Source: Cokeromyces recurvatus (lineage: Eukaryota; Mucoromycota; Mucoromycetes; Mucorales; Mucoraceae). From it: DNA of 64,000 nt. The position numbers and the translations under genes are program-made. This document shows, one piece after another, positions 13,251 through 25,399 of this stretch. The notes below the pieces were generated by a model. It saw nothing but the letters and a program-made list of their open reading frames with translations, did not search any database and was not told the DNA's origin. The stretch spans positions 744,001-808,000 of the forward strand of contig NW_026251389.1 in assembly GCF_025118155.1 (NCBI RefSeq), written 5' to 3'. The first letter of the stretch is position 1. Each line of letters starts with the position of its first letter.

Positions 13251-13808
13251 TTAATATCTTTGTGCTTTTCTATGCTGTCCTTTTTCATGAACCCTTCTTG
13301 TAAACCTTAATACACTATTTTGTTTAATGCCCAATTGACTCACAACGGCATCATCTTCTAATAGTCTTTTATTTGAAAATAAAAGACAGTAAGAGTGCCA
13401 AATATATTTCCAACTTATTTTTCTTTTTCGTCCAGAGTGCTCATTTTTTTCTATACGTTCTACCTGTAGTTTAATTAACTTTTTTATATCTCGTACAGTT
13501 GAGGATTGTTGAACGATAATGCCTAATATAAAATTAATATATGTAACTATACACATGTATGTATTTATACATAGGGCACAATGTAATAATAATAATAATA
13601 ATAAAAAGAGCTACAATGTACGGAATGAAGGTAATGGAGGCCTTTCAATGGTGACGCGATAAGCTTGACCCTTTTCTATTGCAATTAAAGCATCAAGTTC
13701 TTCTAGAGTTGGAAAAGTAGGTACATCACTCAAGATGTCATCATTTAATATTTCTTTTATCTTTTCTTCTAATTCGTTTACAAGTTCCAACTCTTTAGTT
13801 GCTGACAT
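13251..13808 (-). CDS. SNRNP25: U11/U12 snRNP 25 kDa protein (SNRNP25 ortholog)
   Basis: Component of the U11/U12 di-snRNP, which recognises U12-type (minor) introns. Two exons on the minus strand (13808-13622 and 13522-13251) join in phase to give 152 aa. The N-terminal part DDILSDVPTFPTLEELDALI followed by AIEKGQAYRV matches the family's N-terminal region. Exon 2 holds the ubiquitin-like fold: IIVQQSSTVRDIKKLIKLQV, then ISWKYIWHSYCL, LLEDDAVVSQLGIKQNSVLR and a basic tail. The ISW-Y-W-Y core with the LxDYGI/LGI motif is the diagnostic feature. The intron donor is GTACAT. This is remembered family similarity without an alignment, but the whole length corresponds. Confidence 0.85.
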
Positions 13809-13932
13809 GAGTTTATTAAAAAAAAAAAGGAAATAATTTTTTTTTTTTTTTTTTTTTTTTTGACGGGTTCATTAAATATTTATACCCAAGAAGGACTTAT
13901 TACCTCCTCCGATTTTTTCTCGGTATGAGTGA

Positions 13933-14011
<79 letters not shown>

Positions 14012-14629
14012 CATGTATTTTATTGATTCTATTACTGTTCTTTGAATGTAGTATTTATTTATTTTTTTTTCCAAGTGACACCCAGTCTTAAAAGACCAAA
14101 AGTGAACAAAAAAAGAGTGCTTGATACCATGATGCGTATAATAAACAGTGGTAATAAAGAAGAGCTTATTCACATCATATGATTTATTTCAATAACTTTG
14201 TAAAAACTGACTAAATCTATTAAAAAAAAGTTTAAAGTAGTCATAAATACAAAAAATAAGCAGATATTTGTTCACTACTTTATAGTGAATACAGTTTAAA
14301 GATCTGAAGCTTGAGAAAAAGAAAAATAGATTGTTGTACTAGACTAAATAAATATGGTCTTTTTTTTTTTTTCTTTTTTTCTTCTTCTTCTTCTTTCTTT
14401 CTTTCTTTCCTTCTTTCTTTCTCTATCGATTACTGTTATCATCATCGTTCTTGACCTTTTTTTTTTTTTTTTAATTCAACATTACCTTTGAATTGTCTTT
14501 ACTCTTTAAAGTTCATCAAATACTTTAATAATCTCCGCAGCTTTCTATCTCTCTTTTATTTATTTATTTTTACTTTTTATTTATTTTTCTGTTTTATCTC
14601 TTCATCAGTAGTCTCTCAATTATACCAGA
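13809..14629. other. Shared upstream region of divergent SNRNP25 and STRAP genes
   Basis: 821 bases between two divergent start codons. It contains the longest homopolymer in the window, an A run at 13935-14010 (76 bases), plus polypyrimidine (CTT)n and T runs at 14360-14470 ahead of STRAP. It probably holds both promoters. No gene is seen. Confidence 0.6.
13935..14010. repeat. Poly(A) tract, longest in the window
   Basis: 76 consecutive A residues upstream of SNRNP25. The ORF that runs through it is a translation of the homopolymer. Confidence 0.95.
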
Positions 14630-15400
14630 ATGTCAAGTATTAATAATAATCGCATTATTCCCCTAACTTGTTCAGGCCATACAAGACCTGTTGTTGATCT
14701 TCATTTTTCACCTATAACAGAAGATGGAAAATGTTATTTAATATCTGCCTGCAAAGGTACACTAAATCAATATTTTATATAACAGAATAATAATAACAAT
14801 AATATAAAAAAAAAAGAAACTGACAACGCCTTTATATATATATTATGTTAGACGGTAATCCTATGCTGCGTGACGGTATTACAGGTGATTGGATAGGCAC
14901 GTTTCAAGGCCATAAAGGAGCTGTCTGGAGTGCACGTCTTTCAAGGGATGCTCAAAAGGCCGTCACTGGATCTGCCGACTTTACAGCCAAGGTCTGGAAT
15001 ACAGAAACGGGTGATGAAATTCATTCCTTTGAACATAAACATATTGTAAGGGCTGTTACTTTTAACGATGATGCTACAAAGATGGTGACAGGTGGTCAAG
15101 AACAAGTTCTCAGGATATTTGATCTTTATCGACCTGATTCACCTGCATTAGAGCTGATGGGACATGAAGGCACGATTCGTGCTATTGTTTGGGATGAAGC
15201 ACGTCATGCTGTCATGAGTGCAGGTGAAGATGCAGTAGTGCGTATCTGGGATTTACGTACAATGCGTGAAGGTGGCATGATAAAGAGTGAGACAGCCATT
15301 CCAACCATGACAATGTCTGTGGATGGTGAATATATTTCATGGGCCGCTGGAAAGACGGCTAACTTTTGGAAATTGGGCAGGTAAAAAAGCAAAACTCTTT

Positions 15401-15436
<36 letters not shown>

Positions 15437-15932
15437 GGAAGGATTTTCCAATTCATGTTTATATATACATATATGTGAATTTATAGTTCATTTGATGATG
15501 TAAAGACGATTCATACAAAAGAGAGTCTAACTTCTGTATCTATTCATCCAAATCATCAACAATTTGTAGCAGGTATTGAAGAAAAGTTATGGGTACATAT
15601 ATATGATTTCAATACAGGAGAAGTCGTAGGTAAGAAAGAAAATAAGATAGAATGCTATTTTCTATAACAAATTAAAAAAAGAAGGGAAAGAATAGATGTT
15701 TCCAAGGGACATCACGGTCCAGTTCATACAGTTAGTTATAGTCCTGATGGTAAAATTTATGCGAGTGGTTCAGGTAAATCAGACCTAAAAAATAAGGATT
15801 TTTATTTGTGTATTTATTTATTTATTTTATTGTATATATCTTGTAGAGGATGGAACTATTCGATTATGGCAAACTGATCCAACAAAATCATATGGATTAT
15901 GGCAAAAGAATAAGCAACAACAGCAAGTTTAA
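14630..15932 (+). CDS. STRAP: STRAP/UNRIP-like WD40 protein
   Basis: WD40 beta-propeller protein. In animals, STRAP (UNRIP) binds the SMN complex that loads Sm proteins on snRNAs, and also TGF-beta receptors. Five exons (14630-14756, 14852-15380, 15487-15629, 15696-15773, 15847-15932) encode 320 aa, close to the usual size. Diagnostic segments are CSGHTRPVVDLHFS, ACKDGNPMLRDGITGDWIGT (the STRAP signature after the first repeat), GHKGAVWSARLS, ADFTAKVWNTETG and SEDGTIRLWQTDP. The C terminus ends in a Gln-rich stretch. Intron 2 contains a long T run. Confidence 0.93.
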
Positions 15933-16484
15933 TTCCAACACATCTTAATGTGCATCTATAATATGAGTCTTTTCTTCTTTTTTTATTCATTGTATAGAAT
16001 ATGATATCCATATATATATGTATGTATATGTGTATGTGTATGTGTGTGTGTATGTGTATGTGTATGTATATATTTATATATATATATTATATAAGACTCT
16101 TATGTATACATGTATACTTTGTTTCCTTTTCTTTTTTTTTCTTTTTTTTTTTGCTGTAATTATCATTGTTCAGTAGTAATAAATAGAGCCTACTTGCTGA
16201 GGTTCTCTCTTTATACATTACACTTTTATTGTGCAGAATCAACAACTATAACAATTCAAACTAGAGAGCAAAATAGAATAAAGGGGGAAGGAGTTATTAC
16301 TGTATATAACTTTGAGCTTTAAAAAGTCAATGATGTTTGTAAAGAGAATATATACAAGTAATGATAAAAGTAGTCTTGACTTTGTATATACTCATTATTA
16401 TTGAAATATCTCTATTAGACTAAAATAATTTAGGATAAACTGCGAATGTTGATATGAAACCAACTAAATAATAGTCTTGCTTAA

Positions 16485-16523
<39 letters not shown>

Positions 16524-16721
16524 CCAAATCAATATATTGCCTATTTATCAATAAATAATGACTTTTGTCCTTGTCCCCTTTTATTCATTCAAATAATTGT
16601 TTATTCCTCCTCCTTTTATCATGTTGTGAGGTTGAAATTAAAGTTAATTAGTTCGAACTTTAACCGGCTGCTTGGGTAACTGAATATTACACTAAAGAGG
16701 TTAAAATATGTAATGTTAAAT

Positions 16722-16776
<55 letters not shown>

Positions 16777-16857
16777 CATAGCTTAAATAAAAATGTATCA
16801 CATGTTATCTCTTATAAGAAAGAAGAAGAGCAAATAGTATTTTATACAAAACAGGTC

Positions 16858-16907
<50 letters not shown>

Positions 16908-17077
16908 TTCTAAATAAAAACAACTCAAATAAACAAGCCTATTTTATCATTTATTCCCTTTTTTTAATCAGCAATTCTCCTAATAGATAATGTTGATTAT
17001 TTTTAATATGTTTGTATATATTTTTGTATGTATATAATAGGAGAAGAATGTGTGACATTTTTCCAAGTAATAAAAGA

Positions 17078-17112
<35 letters not shown>

Positions 17113-17319
17113 GTTATAAATATTAGTATCATAAATTCTAATATGAATTAATAGTAAAGGTATACAACATAAAAGCTTATGGGTATTTTCTTTTCCTTTT
17201 TTTTTTTGTATATCTAAATATGTGTATATAATGAGAAATAAGGAGGGCAAATATAAAATATATAAATATAAATATATATAAAATCAAATTATATTTATAT
17301 ACAAATATGTATAAAAAAG

Positions 17320-17356
<37 letters not shown>

Positions 17357-17491
17357 ATAAGTTGTATAAGTGTATAAAATAGGGGAAGGGCATATTATAT
17401 TTATTAATGAAAGAGAAGGGGATAAACGAACAATAAACAACATTCATAAACAACAGCAACAATAAAAAAAAAAGAAAGAGAAAGGTTCCTT
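15933..17491. repeat. Intergenic region with dense simple repeats
   Basis: The 3' flanks of convergent STRAP and the WOPR gene. It contains (TG/TATG)n at about 16015-16080, a polyA run near 16487-16520, a compound (CAG)n(TAG)n tract at about 16722-16776, a T run at about 16861-16906, (TTA)n at about 17080-17112 and (GA)n at about 17322-17350. ORFs called here are translated repeats. No gene is supported. Confidence 0.7.
16722..16776. repeat. Compound (CAG)n(TAG)n trinucleotide repeat
   Basis: About eight CAG units followed directly by about ten TAG units, noncoding, between STRAP and the WOPR gene. Confidence 0.9.
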
Positions 17492-18343
17492 TTATAATCG
17501 TATAAAATCTTGAAGTGCCTTTAATTGACGTTGATCTTCACTGGAAGGTACCTTCTCCCAAGCGATATCTTGTGCTATCGGTAAATATGGGTATTCTGCA
17601 GTAGTTGTTGTTGTTGTTGCTGCTGCTGCTGTTGTTGATGATGGATGGTGATACACATAATAATGATGAGGAGATGGTAATAAATCCGTCATGATAATAT
17701 CATCGTCACATGTTCTAGGAGAGGAAGACAATGAAGGTGGCGAATGAGAAGGAAATTCAATATCCGATAAAGGTGAGGATGTCAGGGCCATTGAAGTCTC
17801 TTTCAAGTTATGTAATGCAGCTGAATGACCTCCACTTGTATCCAAAGGATTTAATTCAGGATAAAATCCTCTGGGGATTTTAATATGATTCAAAAATGGA
17901 TCATGAAGAGGTCGCTTTAAACGACCTGCGAGAACATCGGCTTTGGTATAATATGAAATAAGATGTAATTTATGATTATTGGCTGTACAGATAGAAAAGG
18001 ATTGTTTGATAAGACCATCCGCTTTATAAGAGCATGTCAGACTGGCCTTTGTGTTTTGTTGTAATGAATTAACAGAAGGTTTACGGGGTCTTCTTTTGGT
18101 ATCTAGTTCACGATACGTTAAAAAACTGCCTAGAACTCGACTAGGAGACCATGTTCGTCCATCTGTCCATCGACGCATACCAGCTTCTCTTTCATCCCAA
18201 GCAAATATAGATCCTGAACGTATCTGCGATCTTTCTCTAGTTGATAATCGTCTTTGAACTCGAATAAGTTTATTTCTTCTACAAGCTTCAAATATAATCA
18301 AAGCATCTTGAGGTGTTTTAATATAACCAATAAATGTTTCCAT
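17492..18343 (-). CDS. WOPR-domain transcriptional regulator (Gti1/Pac2 family)
   Basis: Fungal DNA-binding regulator. Wor1, Ryp1 and Sge1 of this family control morphological switching and virulence programmes, while Pac2/Gti1 act in nutrient and mating responses. It is a single exon of 283 aa. WOPRa covers about residues 3-80 (TFIGYIKTPQDALIIFEACR, then QRRLSTRERSQIRSGSIFAW and GMRRWTDGRTWSPSRVLGSF). WOPRb covers about residues 105-160 (YKADGLIKQSFSI, then HKLHLISYYTKADVLAGRL, P..DPF). The C-terminal third is Ser/Pro/Thr-rich with a (T)n tract. The RWTDG-WSPSR motif is diagnostic. It could be a Pac2-like or a Wor1-like paralog; I cannot decide without a tree. Confidence 0.93.
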   Translation of the reverse strand: METFIGYIKTPQDALIIFEACRRNKLIRVQRRLSTRERSQIRSGSIFAWDEREAGMRRWTDGRTWSPSRVLGSFLTYRELDTKRRPRKPSVNSLQQNTKASLTCSYKADGLIKQSFSICTANNHKLHLISYYTKADVLAGRLKRPLHDPFLNHIKIPRGFYPELNPLDTSGGHSAALHNLKETSMALTSSPLSDIEFPSHSPPSLSSSPRTCDDDIIMTDLLPSPHHYYVYHHPSSTTAAAATTTTTTAEYPYLPIAQDIAWEKVPSSEDQRQLKALQDFIRL

Positions 18344-18354
18344 TATTATATGTT

Positions 18355-18385
<31 letters not shown>

Positions 18386-19611
18386 GGAAAATAAAATAAA
18401 ATAAAAAAAAGGGGAAAATATATGGATATAAAATAAAAAAAGGAAAATGAAAAAAAGAAAAAAAAAAAGAAAAAAACTGAATAATATTAAAAAAAATACG
18501 ATCCTTTTTATATAAAATGCCAAAAAAACATAGAAGGATTTTTTTTAACCTTTTTTATTTTTTCATGATCAGCATATTATGTCATGAAAAGCGCGAAAAT
18601 AATTTATTTTAATGTTTCATGCAGAATAGAAGGGGTAGAACAAAAAAAAAAGCTGCATTCTTTGGGGGGAGGAGAAGGAAACAAAAAGTAAAAAAAGGGG
18701 GAGGAAAAGCTAAAATCAATAATAAATGGGAGTTTATAAAATTTTAAACCTGGATCGGGAAATATCTCGATTGTGTTTAACTTGATGTCATTACACACAT
18801 AGTTTGTGCAACCCTTATTTCTTTTCTTTTAAATGAAGAGAAAAAAAAAAAAAAGAGGTAGATCTTATAGGAAAGAAATAAGTTCTGGAATTTAACTTTA
18901 TAGTAAAAAGGGAATTGTTATGTTCTTTTATCAATGATATATAAATAATCTTATTTATTTTACTCTTTTATATATTTCTATCATTTTCAATAACCCTTGA
19001 TACATATTTCCCTCTTTCCCCTTGATAGAAACAAAAAAAAAATAAGAATATTAGATTATATTTTTGGCGGGAATAGTCCCTTAGAATTTGATTTGAAAGG
19101 AGACATAAAAAAAGGAGAGACAGTAGCTGCTTATTATTATACATGCGTGTTTTCAATTAAAATTGGTTTATTAAGCCTTAATAAACGATATATATACATA
19201 TATATTATATGTTTAATCTCATTCTCTACGTGCATATAAACAAAAAAAAATAATAATAATGTATTCTATATATTTAATAATTTACATACTTTAAACAAAT
19301 ACTACATGTATAAACTCCCTTCCTTTTCCCTCCCACCACTATCAACTAATGTTATCTCCGAATTCTTCTTTTATTCAATATTACTATAACAACAATACCA
19401 TGTATGAAGAGTATAATAATTGCTACTATGGCATCAATATGAGATCATTGTCTTGGTCAAAATATCAAATTGGTATTGTGTGTACCTGACTTAAATAAAA
19501 TAAAAAAAAGCTTATTTTTTTTTTTTTTTTTTTACAAGTTAAATTGAAAAAAAGCGTTTAAAGTAATGACGTTGTTTGCAGTAGTGTACCTTAAATAATA
19601 AGCTATCATTC

Positions 19612-19650
<39 letters not shown>

Positions 19651-21093
19651 AGTTAATCATGTATAAATAGAACAAAACACATAAATCACAGGAGTTGGTC
19701 GAGAAAATGAATTTACATATTTGTGTATGTTAGAAAGTTTAAAAAAAAATGGGAATGATTCTATAAAGTTCTATTCGGGAGAGGGGTGAGGGGAGGGTCA
19801 TACAACAATAATAAGCAACAAAATTAATTTAAACAAATATGTAATTTCCATAATAATAATACCATTTTTTTTCCCCGCACAAATTTAGAAAAAACTAAGA
19901 AAATTAGACTATTTATTAAAGCCTAAAATAAACTGCCATTCAACATAGTATACAAAATTATTTTATTTAATAATGATTCACTTGAATATTATATCGTTAG
20001 TATACATTATATATTTGTTCTAAATTGTTCTACAATCATTCCTGTTTATTTATATAAATAAGCTATTGTTACCACAAAGAGTATATAAATATTTAATAGC
20101 ATTCTTTCTTTTTGCATTTTATTTCTAGATTTTATTTTCCTATTATGTACATATTTAATTTCTCTCTCTCTTCCCTAGTTAATGAGAGATAGATAGATTT
20201 ACGGCTTCGTCTATTGATATTTGGGGTATTTATAACAAGTTTTCCATTACTATTTCCAAATATATAAAATTCAAATAATTGGGGTTATTAAATGACTCCA
20301 ATATATATAAAATTATCGTTATTTGTCTTTATTAAAGGCATTTCTGATTCAATATAAGTGAATATCACTTTATAGATGCTTTCGTTGCTTTTAATAAATA
20401 AATAAAATCTTTATGTATTTAAACTCTCTATCTGATTATCGTTGCTGACGATAGTTGTTAACGGATGTTTCTTAATCTATTTTACCGAAAAAAAAAATAT
20501 GAAATAGTTCAATCATGAGACTGACTTATTATTCTCTTTACGTGGAAAAAAGGACAACTTGACATATATCTTATATCAGTCCATATGCTTATTTTCACAT
20601 AAATGCTTTTTGGTCAAATATAAAGAATTTCGAGTCATAAAATGTGATTAGCTTGCCGTATCTATTTATTTTTGCCCCAAGTGTATTGAAGACAATATCA
20701 ATTGATCAGAAAAAAGTTCATCTTTTATTATTATTAATAATAATGAAGAAAAAAAACTTGATAGGTCCAAAGAGTTATAAATCTACATTGTTGCACTATT
20801 TTGTTAATAAGAAAAGCCATTGTAATGTAGATTTTTTTTTTTTCATAAAAGACTAAAAAATTATTATAATATCAAAAGCTAACTAACTAGTGATATAGAT
20901 ACTTTCAAGTAATTTACAAGGCTGCTCTTCCTTAATAAGTCGAAATAGATTGATATATTTAACCTTTTTCTCTGCAAAAGAAGATAAATCGATACGTTTC
21001 CTCTTTTATTTCTGGCTTCATATATAAAATCGTGCAGAGAATTTATATAAAAATAGATACTAAATATTTATTATATTATACTATATTATATCA
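18344..21093. other. Long noncoding region upstream of the WOPR gene
   Basis: About 2.75 kb between the WOPR start codon and the PP2C stop codon. Both genes are on the minus strand, so nearly all of it lies 5' of the WOPR gene. It is AT-rich with many A/T runs (18361-18386, 19618-19648) and scattered short ORFs without recognisable motifs. No gene is supported. It may be an extended regulatory region. Confidence 0.5.
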
Positions 21094-21566
21094 TTAATTA
21101 CTTTCTTGTTTTCCTTTTGCCATTGCTTCATTATTATTATGATTATGATTATTATTATTAATATGATTAACTGTTGTTATATTCTTAGCGACGGTATCAT
21201 TATTCTTTGTTATCTTTCCTTTCATCCAATCATACCATTCCTTTTCCGTTTTACCATTTAAAATAGCAATAATCATGACTGACATATTATCAAAGCCAAG
21301 TCCAGTAGATGTTTGATCATCTGCTAAACAGTGATCCATCATATTTTCACAGATTGTATCAAGTGTTTTACCATCTGCAATACTTGAACGTACAAAATCA
21401 ACTACTTCTTGATTCGTCATACAGTCCCAAATACCTATTATTATATAACAAAAATACATAAGATATAAAGTAAAATCCCATTTTTGTTATTTCTTATCAC
21501 CATCACAGGCTAAAACGAAAAATTCATCTTCTTTCGTAATTTGATGATCAGTAATATCAGGATCAC

Positions 21567-21627
<61 letters not shown>

Positions 21628-22636
21628 TGAAAATATAAGTATATGGAATCACATATCATAGATGATATAATTTACAGGTAACCACTTGTTTTTCAGCAGG
21701 AAGATTCTCATTTTGTTTAAATTCAAAATCGCCAATAGCACGAGAGAGAGCCAAATTACCTAAATAAACAGTATTAATCATGTAGCCTTTACACAGGTTT
21801 CTTTATTCACCATTGACGCGTCCAAATTCAACAAAGCCTCCTGCTTCAATAATTCTTTCCATTTCTCCCTCATCTGTTGGCTTATGATCAAACGAAAGTG
21901 GTTTTACTTTGCCTTCAATACTGATAATTCCTCTTGAATCACCAGCATTTGCCTAAATTAATATATTATATAAATAAATAAATATTTATTTAAAGGACAA
22001 AGTTGTATTAGAATTATATTTATTTTACCACAAAAATATGATTATCCTCAGTTATAAGAGCAGCAATGGCAGTACATCCAGAAGGATCATAAGCAAAATT
22101 ATTATCTACAATATCAAGTTACAAAAACAGTTTTTTTTTTTTAAAAAAAAAAAAAGAAACTTTTATATATTTTACCTTCAATTATGCTTTTATCTAATGA
22201 TAAGAAAGCATCCTTCAAAGCCTTGGAATATTCTTTTGTTTCAAAATATTTACTTTCAAGCACTTTTTTATATAAAGTTTGTCCTGCATACTGTGCAATA
22301 GTAGAGCCTATATATATTCATAAATATATGCATATGAATATGAATACATACAGTCCTCCCTTTTGGATGTATAATTACCTCCATGCCCATCAAAGACCCC
22401 AAAGAAACTAGCATTAGTATCACCTAATTTTAAAAGCGTTGTATGGGCATCTTCCATGGCTAACCATTTAAAAAAAAAACATTAAAACAAAAACAAATCA
22501 TAATATACACACACAACACACAAAATCATTTACTAAGTCTCCATCCTTGCATGTGAGAGCATCCATAGAAATATTTATGATTTGACTCATGAGTCGTTGT
22601 CTTTTCAGTAACTGGTTCAGATAGTGTTTGTCCCAT
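21094..22636 (-). CDS. PP2C-type serine/threonine phosphatase (Ptc2/Ptc3-like)
   Basis: Mg/Mn-dependent phosphatase that typically switches off stress-kinase and checkpoint signalling. The start (22636) gives [14 protein letters not shown], the conserved N terminus including a possible myristoylation Gly. Following exons give [93 protein letters not shown] text and [15 protein letters not shown]. All acidic metal-binding residues of the fold (ED, DG, DG, DN) are present. The first junction is CTTA|GTAAAT to TTAG|CC. One intron (about 21571-21625) contains a 55-base A run. The C terminus is a poor Asn/His repeat followed by [11 protein letters not shown]. Confidence 0.95.
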
Positions 22637-23833
22637 TCTATTTTATTTTATTTTTTTTTTTTTTTGTTTTTTTGTTTTTTTTTTTTTTTTGAAAAAAATA
22701 TGATTATTATTAATTATTCATTCTTTTATTATTTTATTTCATTGACTCAAGATTTACATCTTTTAAAGTATTAGTAAGTTTTAATAAGTCGAAAGAGAAA
22801 AAATAAAATAATATAAAATAATATGAAATAATATAATATAAAATAATATAAAATAATATAAAATAATATAAAATAATATAATATAATATAATATAATAAA
22901 AAAATAATATAATACAATATTATATAATAAAAAAGGTGTCTTTTTTTTTTTCTTGCGTATGCTCTATTTCCACTCTTACCACTTTTTTTCGGTTTTGTTT
23001 ATGACGTGTTCACGTGACCATTTTCATGGATCGATACTATTTCTTTTCCCATCACAAGGCTTTGCCTTCCGATAATGATAATTTTTATTGTTCTGACAGA
23101 ATACATACTACACATTTATATTTATTTATTGTGAATAAATTATGCTATATAATCAATATACAATAAATGTTGTTGTAGGATAATATCAATAACAAACGTC
23201 ATTCTAATGTAAATATTATGTAAGCATGTGTACCCTTTTTTTTTTCTGAAGAATTATGCATAATATTATATTGAACTGTAAACTAGAAAAAAACATCCCA
23301 AAATAATTGTGTTAGAAACATGTTATATAATACTATCTTTTACGAGTAATAATACCTGATTTAATTAATACCAAGATATACTATTATAGTCTTCTTTATC
23401 TTATCAAATCAAGATATGTTAGTCAAAATCTGATAATGAGCACATACACACACACATGTGTATATAAATATATAAATATATGTATATATGTATATACATA
23501 TATTGCAATGACTACTGTTGCAATAGCAGTGCTTTTATTAGTTTACCAATGTTTATCGTTACACACGATGCAGATCAAAATCAGTGTGCTACAACATAAT
23601 AAGATATATATTAATGATATATGTGTATATATATATACACTCATATATTCCATCGATCGTTTTACTTTAAACCATAGTTTATAATTACAACTGGTAAAAT
23701 TAGTAAAAATAACTTTCTTTTCCTCCTTCTCCCCCCCCCCCTCTTTATATGTATATATATTCATCATTTTTCGTATTATCATTATTATTAATACCTCTTC
23801 TTCTTTTTTTTTCCACTTTTTATTCCAAGTAAA
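22637..23833. repeat. Divergent promoter region with ATAATATAAA-type tandem repeat
   Basis: About 1.2 kb between the divergent PP2C and PLC-like genes. At 22801-22935 a 10-11 base unit (AATATAAAAT) is tandemly repeated with small variations. A TCACGTGACC motif lies at about 23010-23019, the core recognised by Cbf1/Pho4-type bHLH factors. TA-rich and pyrimidine runs precede the PLC-like start. Confidence 0.6.
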
Positions 23834-25049
23834 ATGAAGAACAAAATAGACCATCTTTTATTTGTGTTGTTATTAATCTATAGTTGGTTATTATTAAATG
23901 TGATTGCTGAATGTAATGGTGGATCTAATCTTTGTCAACAATCCTATAGTAACATAACGCATCTTATAACACATGACTCATATGCTCTTTCACCTAATAT
24001 TGCAGCAACCCAGGATTATGATATTATCAATCAACTTAGTAATGGGGTCAGAGGGATCAAGCTATCGGCTGTTCCTTCCCTTATGAATCCAAATAGGATT
24101 CATCTTTGTCATACTACTTGCGCCATACTAGATGCAGGATCAATTACCGATACACTTAATAATATTACAATATGGTTACAATCCAACCCAAAAGAAGTGA
24201 TTACTATTATGTGGAATAATCTTTATGATCTTGATGCATCTCAAATAGCCATGGCTTATGAATCAAGTCATATTATACCCTTTATATACCTTCACAATAA
24301 CTCTTTATCATCATGGCCTACATTACAAGAAATGATTGATTCCGGAAAACGCGTAGTTAATTTTATTGATAGTAAAGCAGATCCTGTTCAAATACCTTGG
24401 TAAGCCTATATTATGTATATATAATATATATACATGTATTTTTTTTTCTTTTAAATATATATATATATATGCATAATGTAGGTTAATGGATCAATTTTCT
24501 AATATATTTGAGACACCCTATGATAATACTGACATTAATTCATTTAATTGCAATGTTGATAGAATAGCTCCCAACTTGAATCCTAAGGACCTTATGTATG
24601 TCCTAAATCACTTTATCTATGGTGTAGTCGATATTGCTATGATTAAGATAGAGATCCCTTCAAGAATAAAAGCTCAAGCAGTAAACGCTAAACCATCCCT
24701 GAGTCAACATATTCAAAACTGTACAACCATCTTCCAGAAGAAACCTAATTTTATCGAAGTTGATTTTTATACAATAGGCGATGCGTCAAGTATAGTAGCA
24801 GAGCTGAATGGAGTGACGTTAAAGAGACCTATTATGCCTTTGTCTATCAGTACAGTGAACAAACCCACTACGACAAAACTCTCTAACGTCCAACAAAAGA
24901 AAAATCATGTATCAGTTATTACTGAACATATAATCATCGATAATATTTCATCATCTACACATTTAACCCCCTTCCCCCACCACAATTGGTTTTCAAAATG
25001 TACACTATTTGTTGCTGGTTTTTTCTTTATTATCATTTTCTTTATTTAA
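23834..25049 (+). CDS. Secreted PI-PLC X-domain-like protein, probably GPI- or membrane-anchored
   Basis: PLC-like phosphodiesterase (TIM-barrel) family. Two exons (23834-24399, 24482-25049) give 377 aa. Residues 1-25 form a signal peptide (LLFVLLLIYSWLLLNVIA). The mature part has ITHDSYAL with the first catalytic-type His, NGVRGIKLSA, HLCHTTC with the second His, and NPKEVITIMWNN, which is the usual NPxEV-T strand. VEVDF-type text (FIEVDFYTIGDA) occurs near the end of the domain. A C-terminal hydrophobic stretch (FVAGFFFIIIFFI) follows a Ser/Thr-rich linker, suggesting GPI attachment. The substrate is unknown; relatives in fungi are often of unproven activity. Confidence 0.87.
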
Positions 25050-25399
25050 CCTTGTAAATACACGTACTTTGATTTCATATACAATAGGGGTGAATAATTG
25101 ACATTTATTATGTATTAATAAACATTTGAAATTACATGATAGATAAGTATAATATATATATCCTTTTACCTCTTTTGTAAATAAGGGTAAAAAAGATAGG
25201 GAAAAGAGCTACATATCATTTGTTGAAGGAGTAAAAGACAGCTACTCTTAGGATGGCTGTGCATGTATAAGTTTGATATTTAAATGGGGATCAAGTTTAT
25301 TATGAAAATGATAGTCAAGGCCGTAGAGGATATGACAAATGAAAAGCCAGCAAATATACCATTTTGATAATAGTATTCGTGATCTTGATGGATGGACGG
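25050..25399. other. Intergenic region between the PLC-like gene and the LINE remnant
   Basis: 350 bases with no recognisable gene. It probably covers the PLC-like 3' UTR and the 3' end of the decayed LINE. Confidence 0.4.

Noticed and set aside
13880..14173. 97-codon minus-strand ORF with a long Phe run
   Set aside because: It is created by the 76-base A tract and has no motif.
17177..17443. Minus-strand ORF with a Ser/Leu repeat
   Set aside because: It is a translation of the (GA)n repeat and flanking TA-rich DNA.
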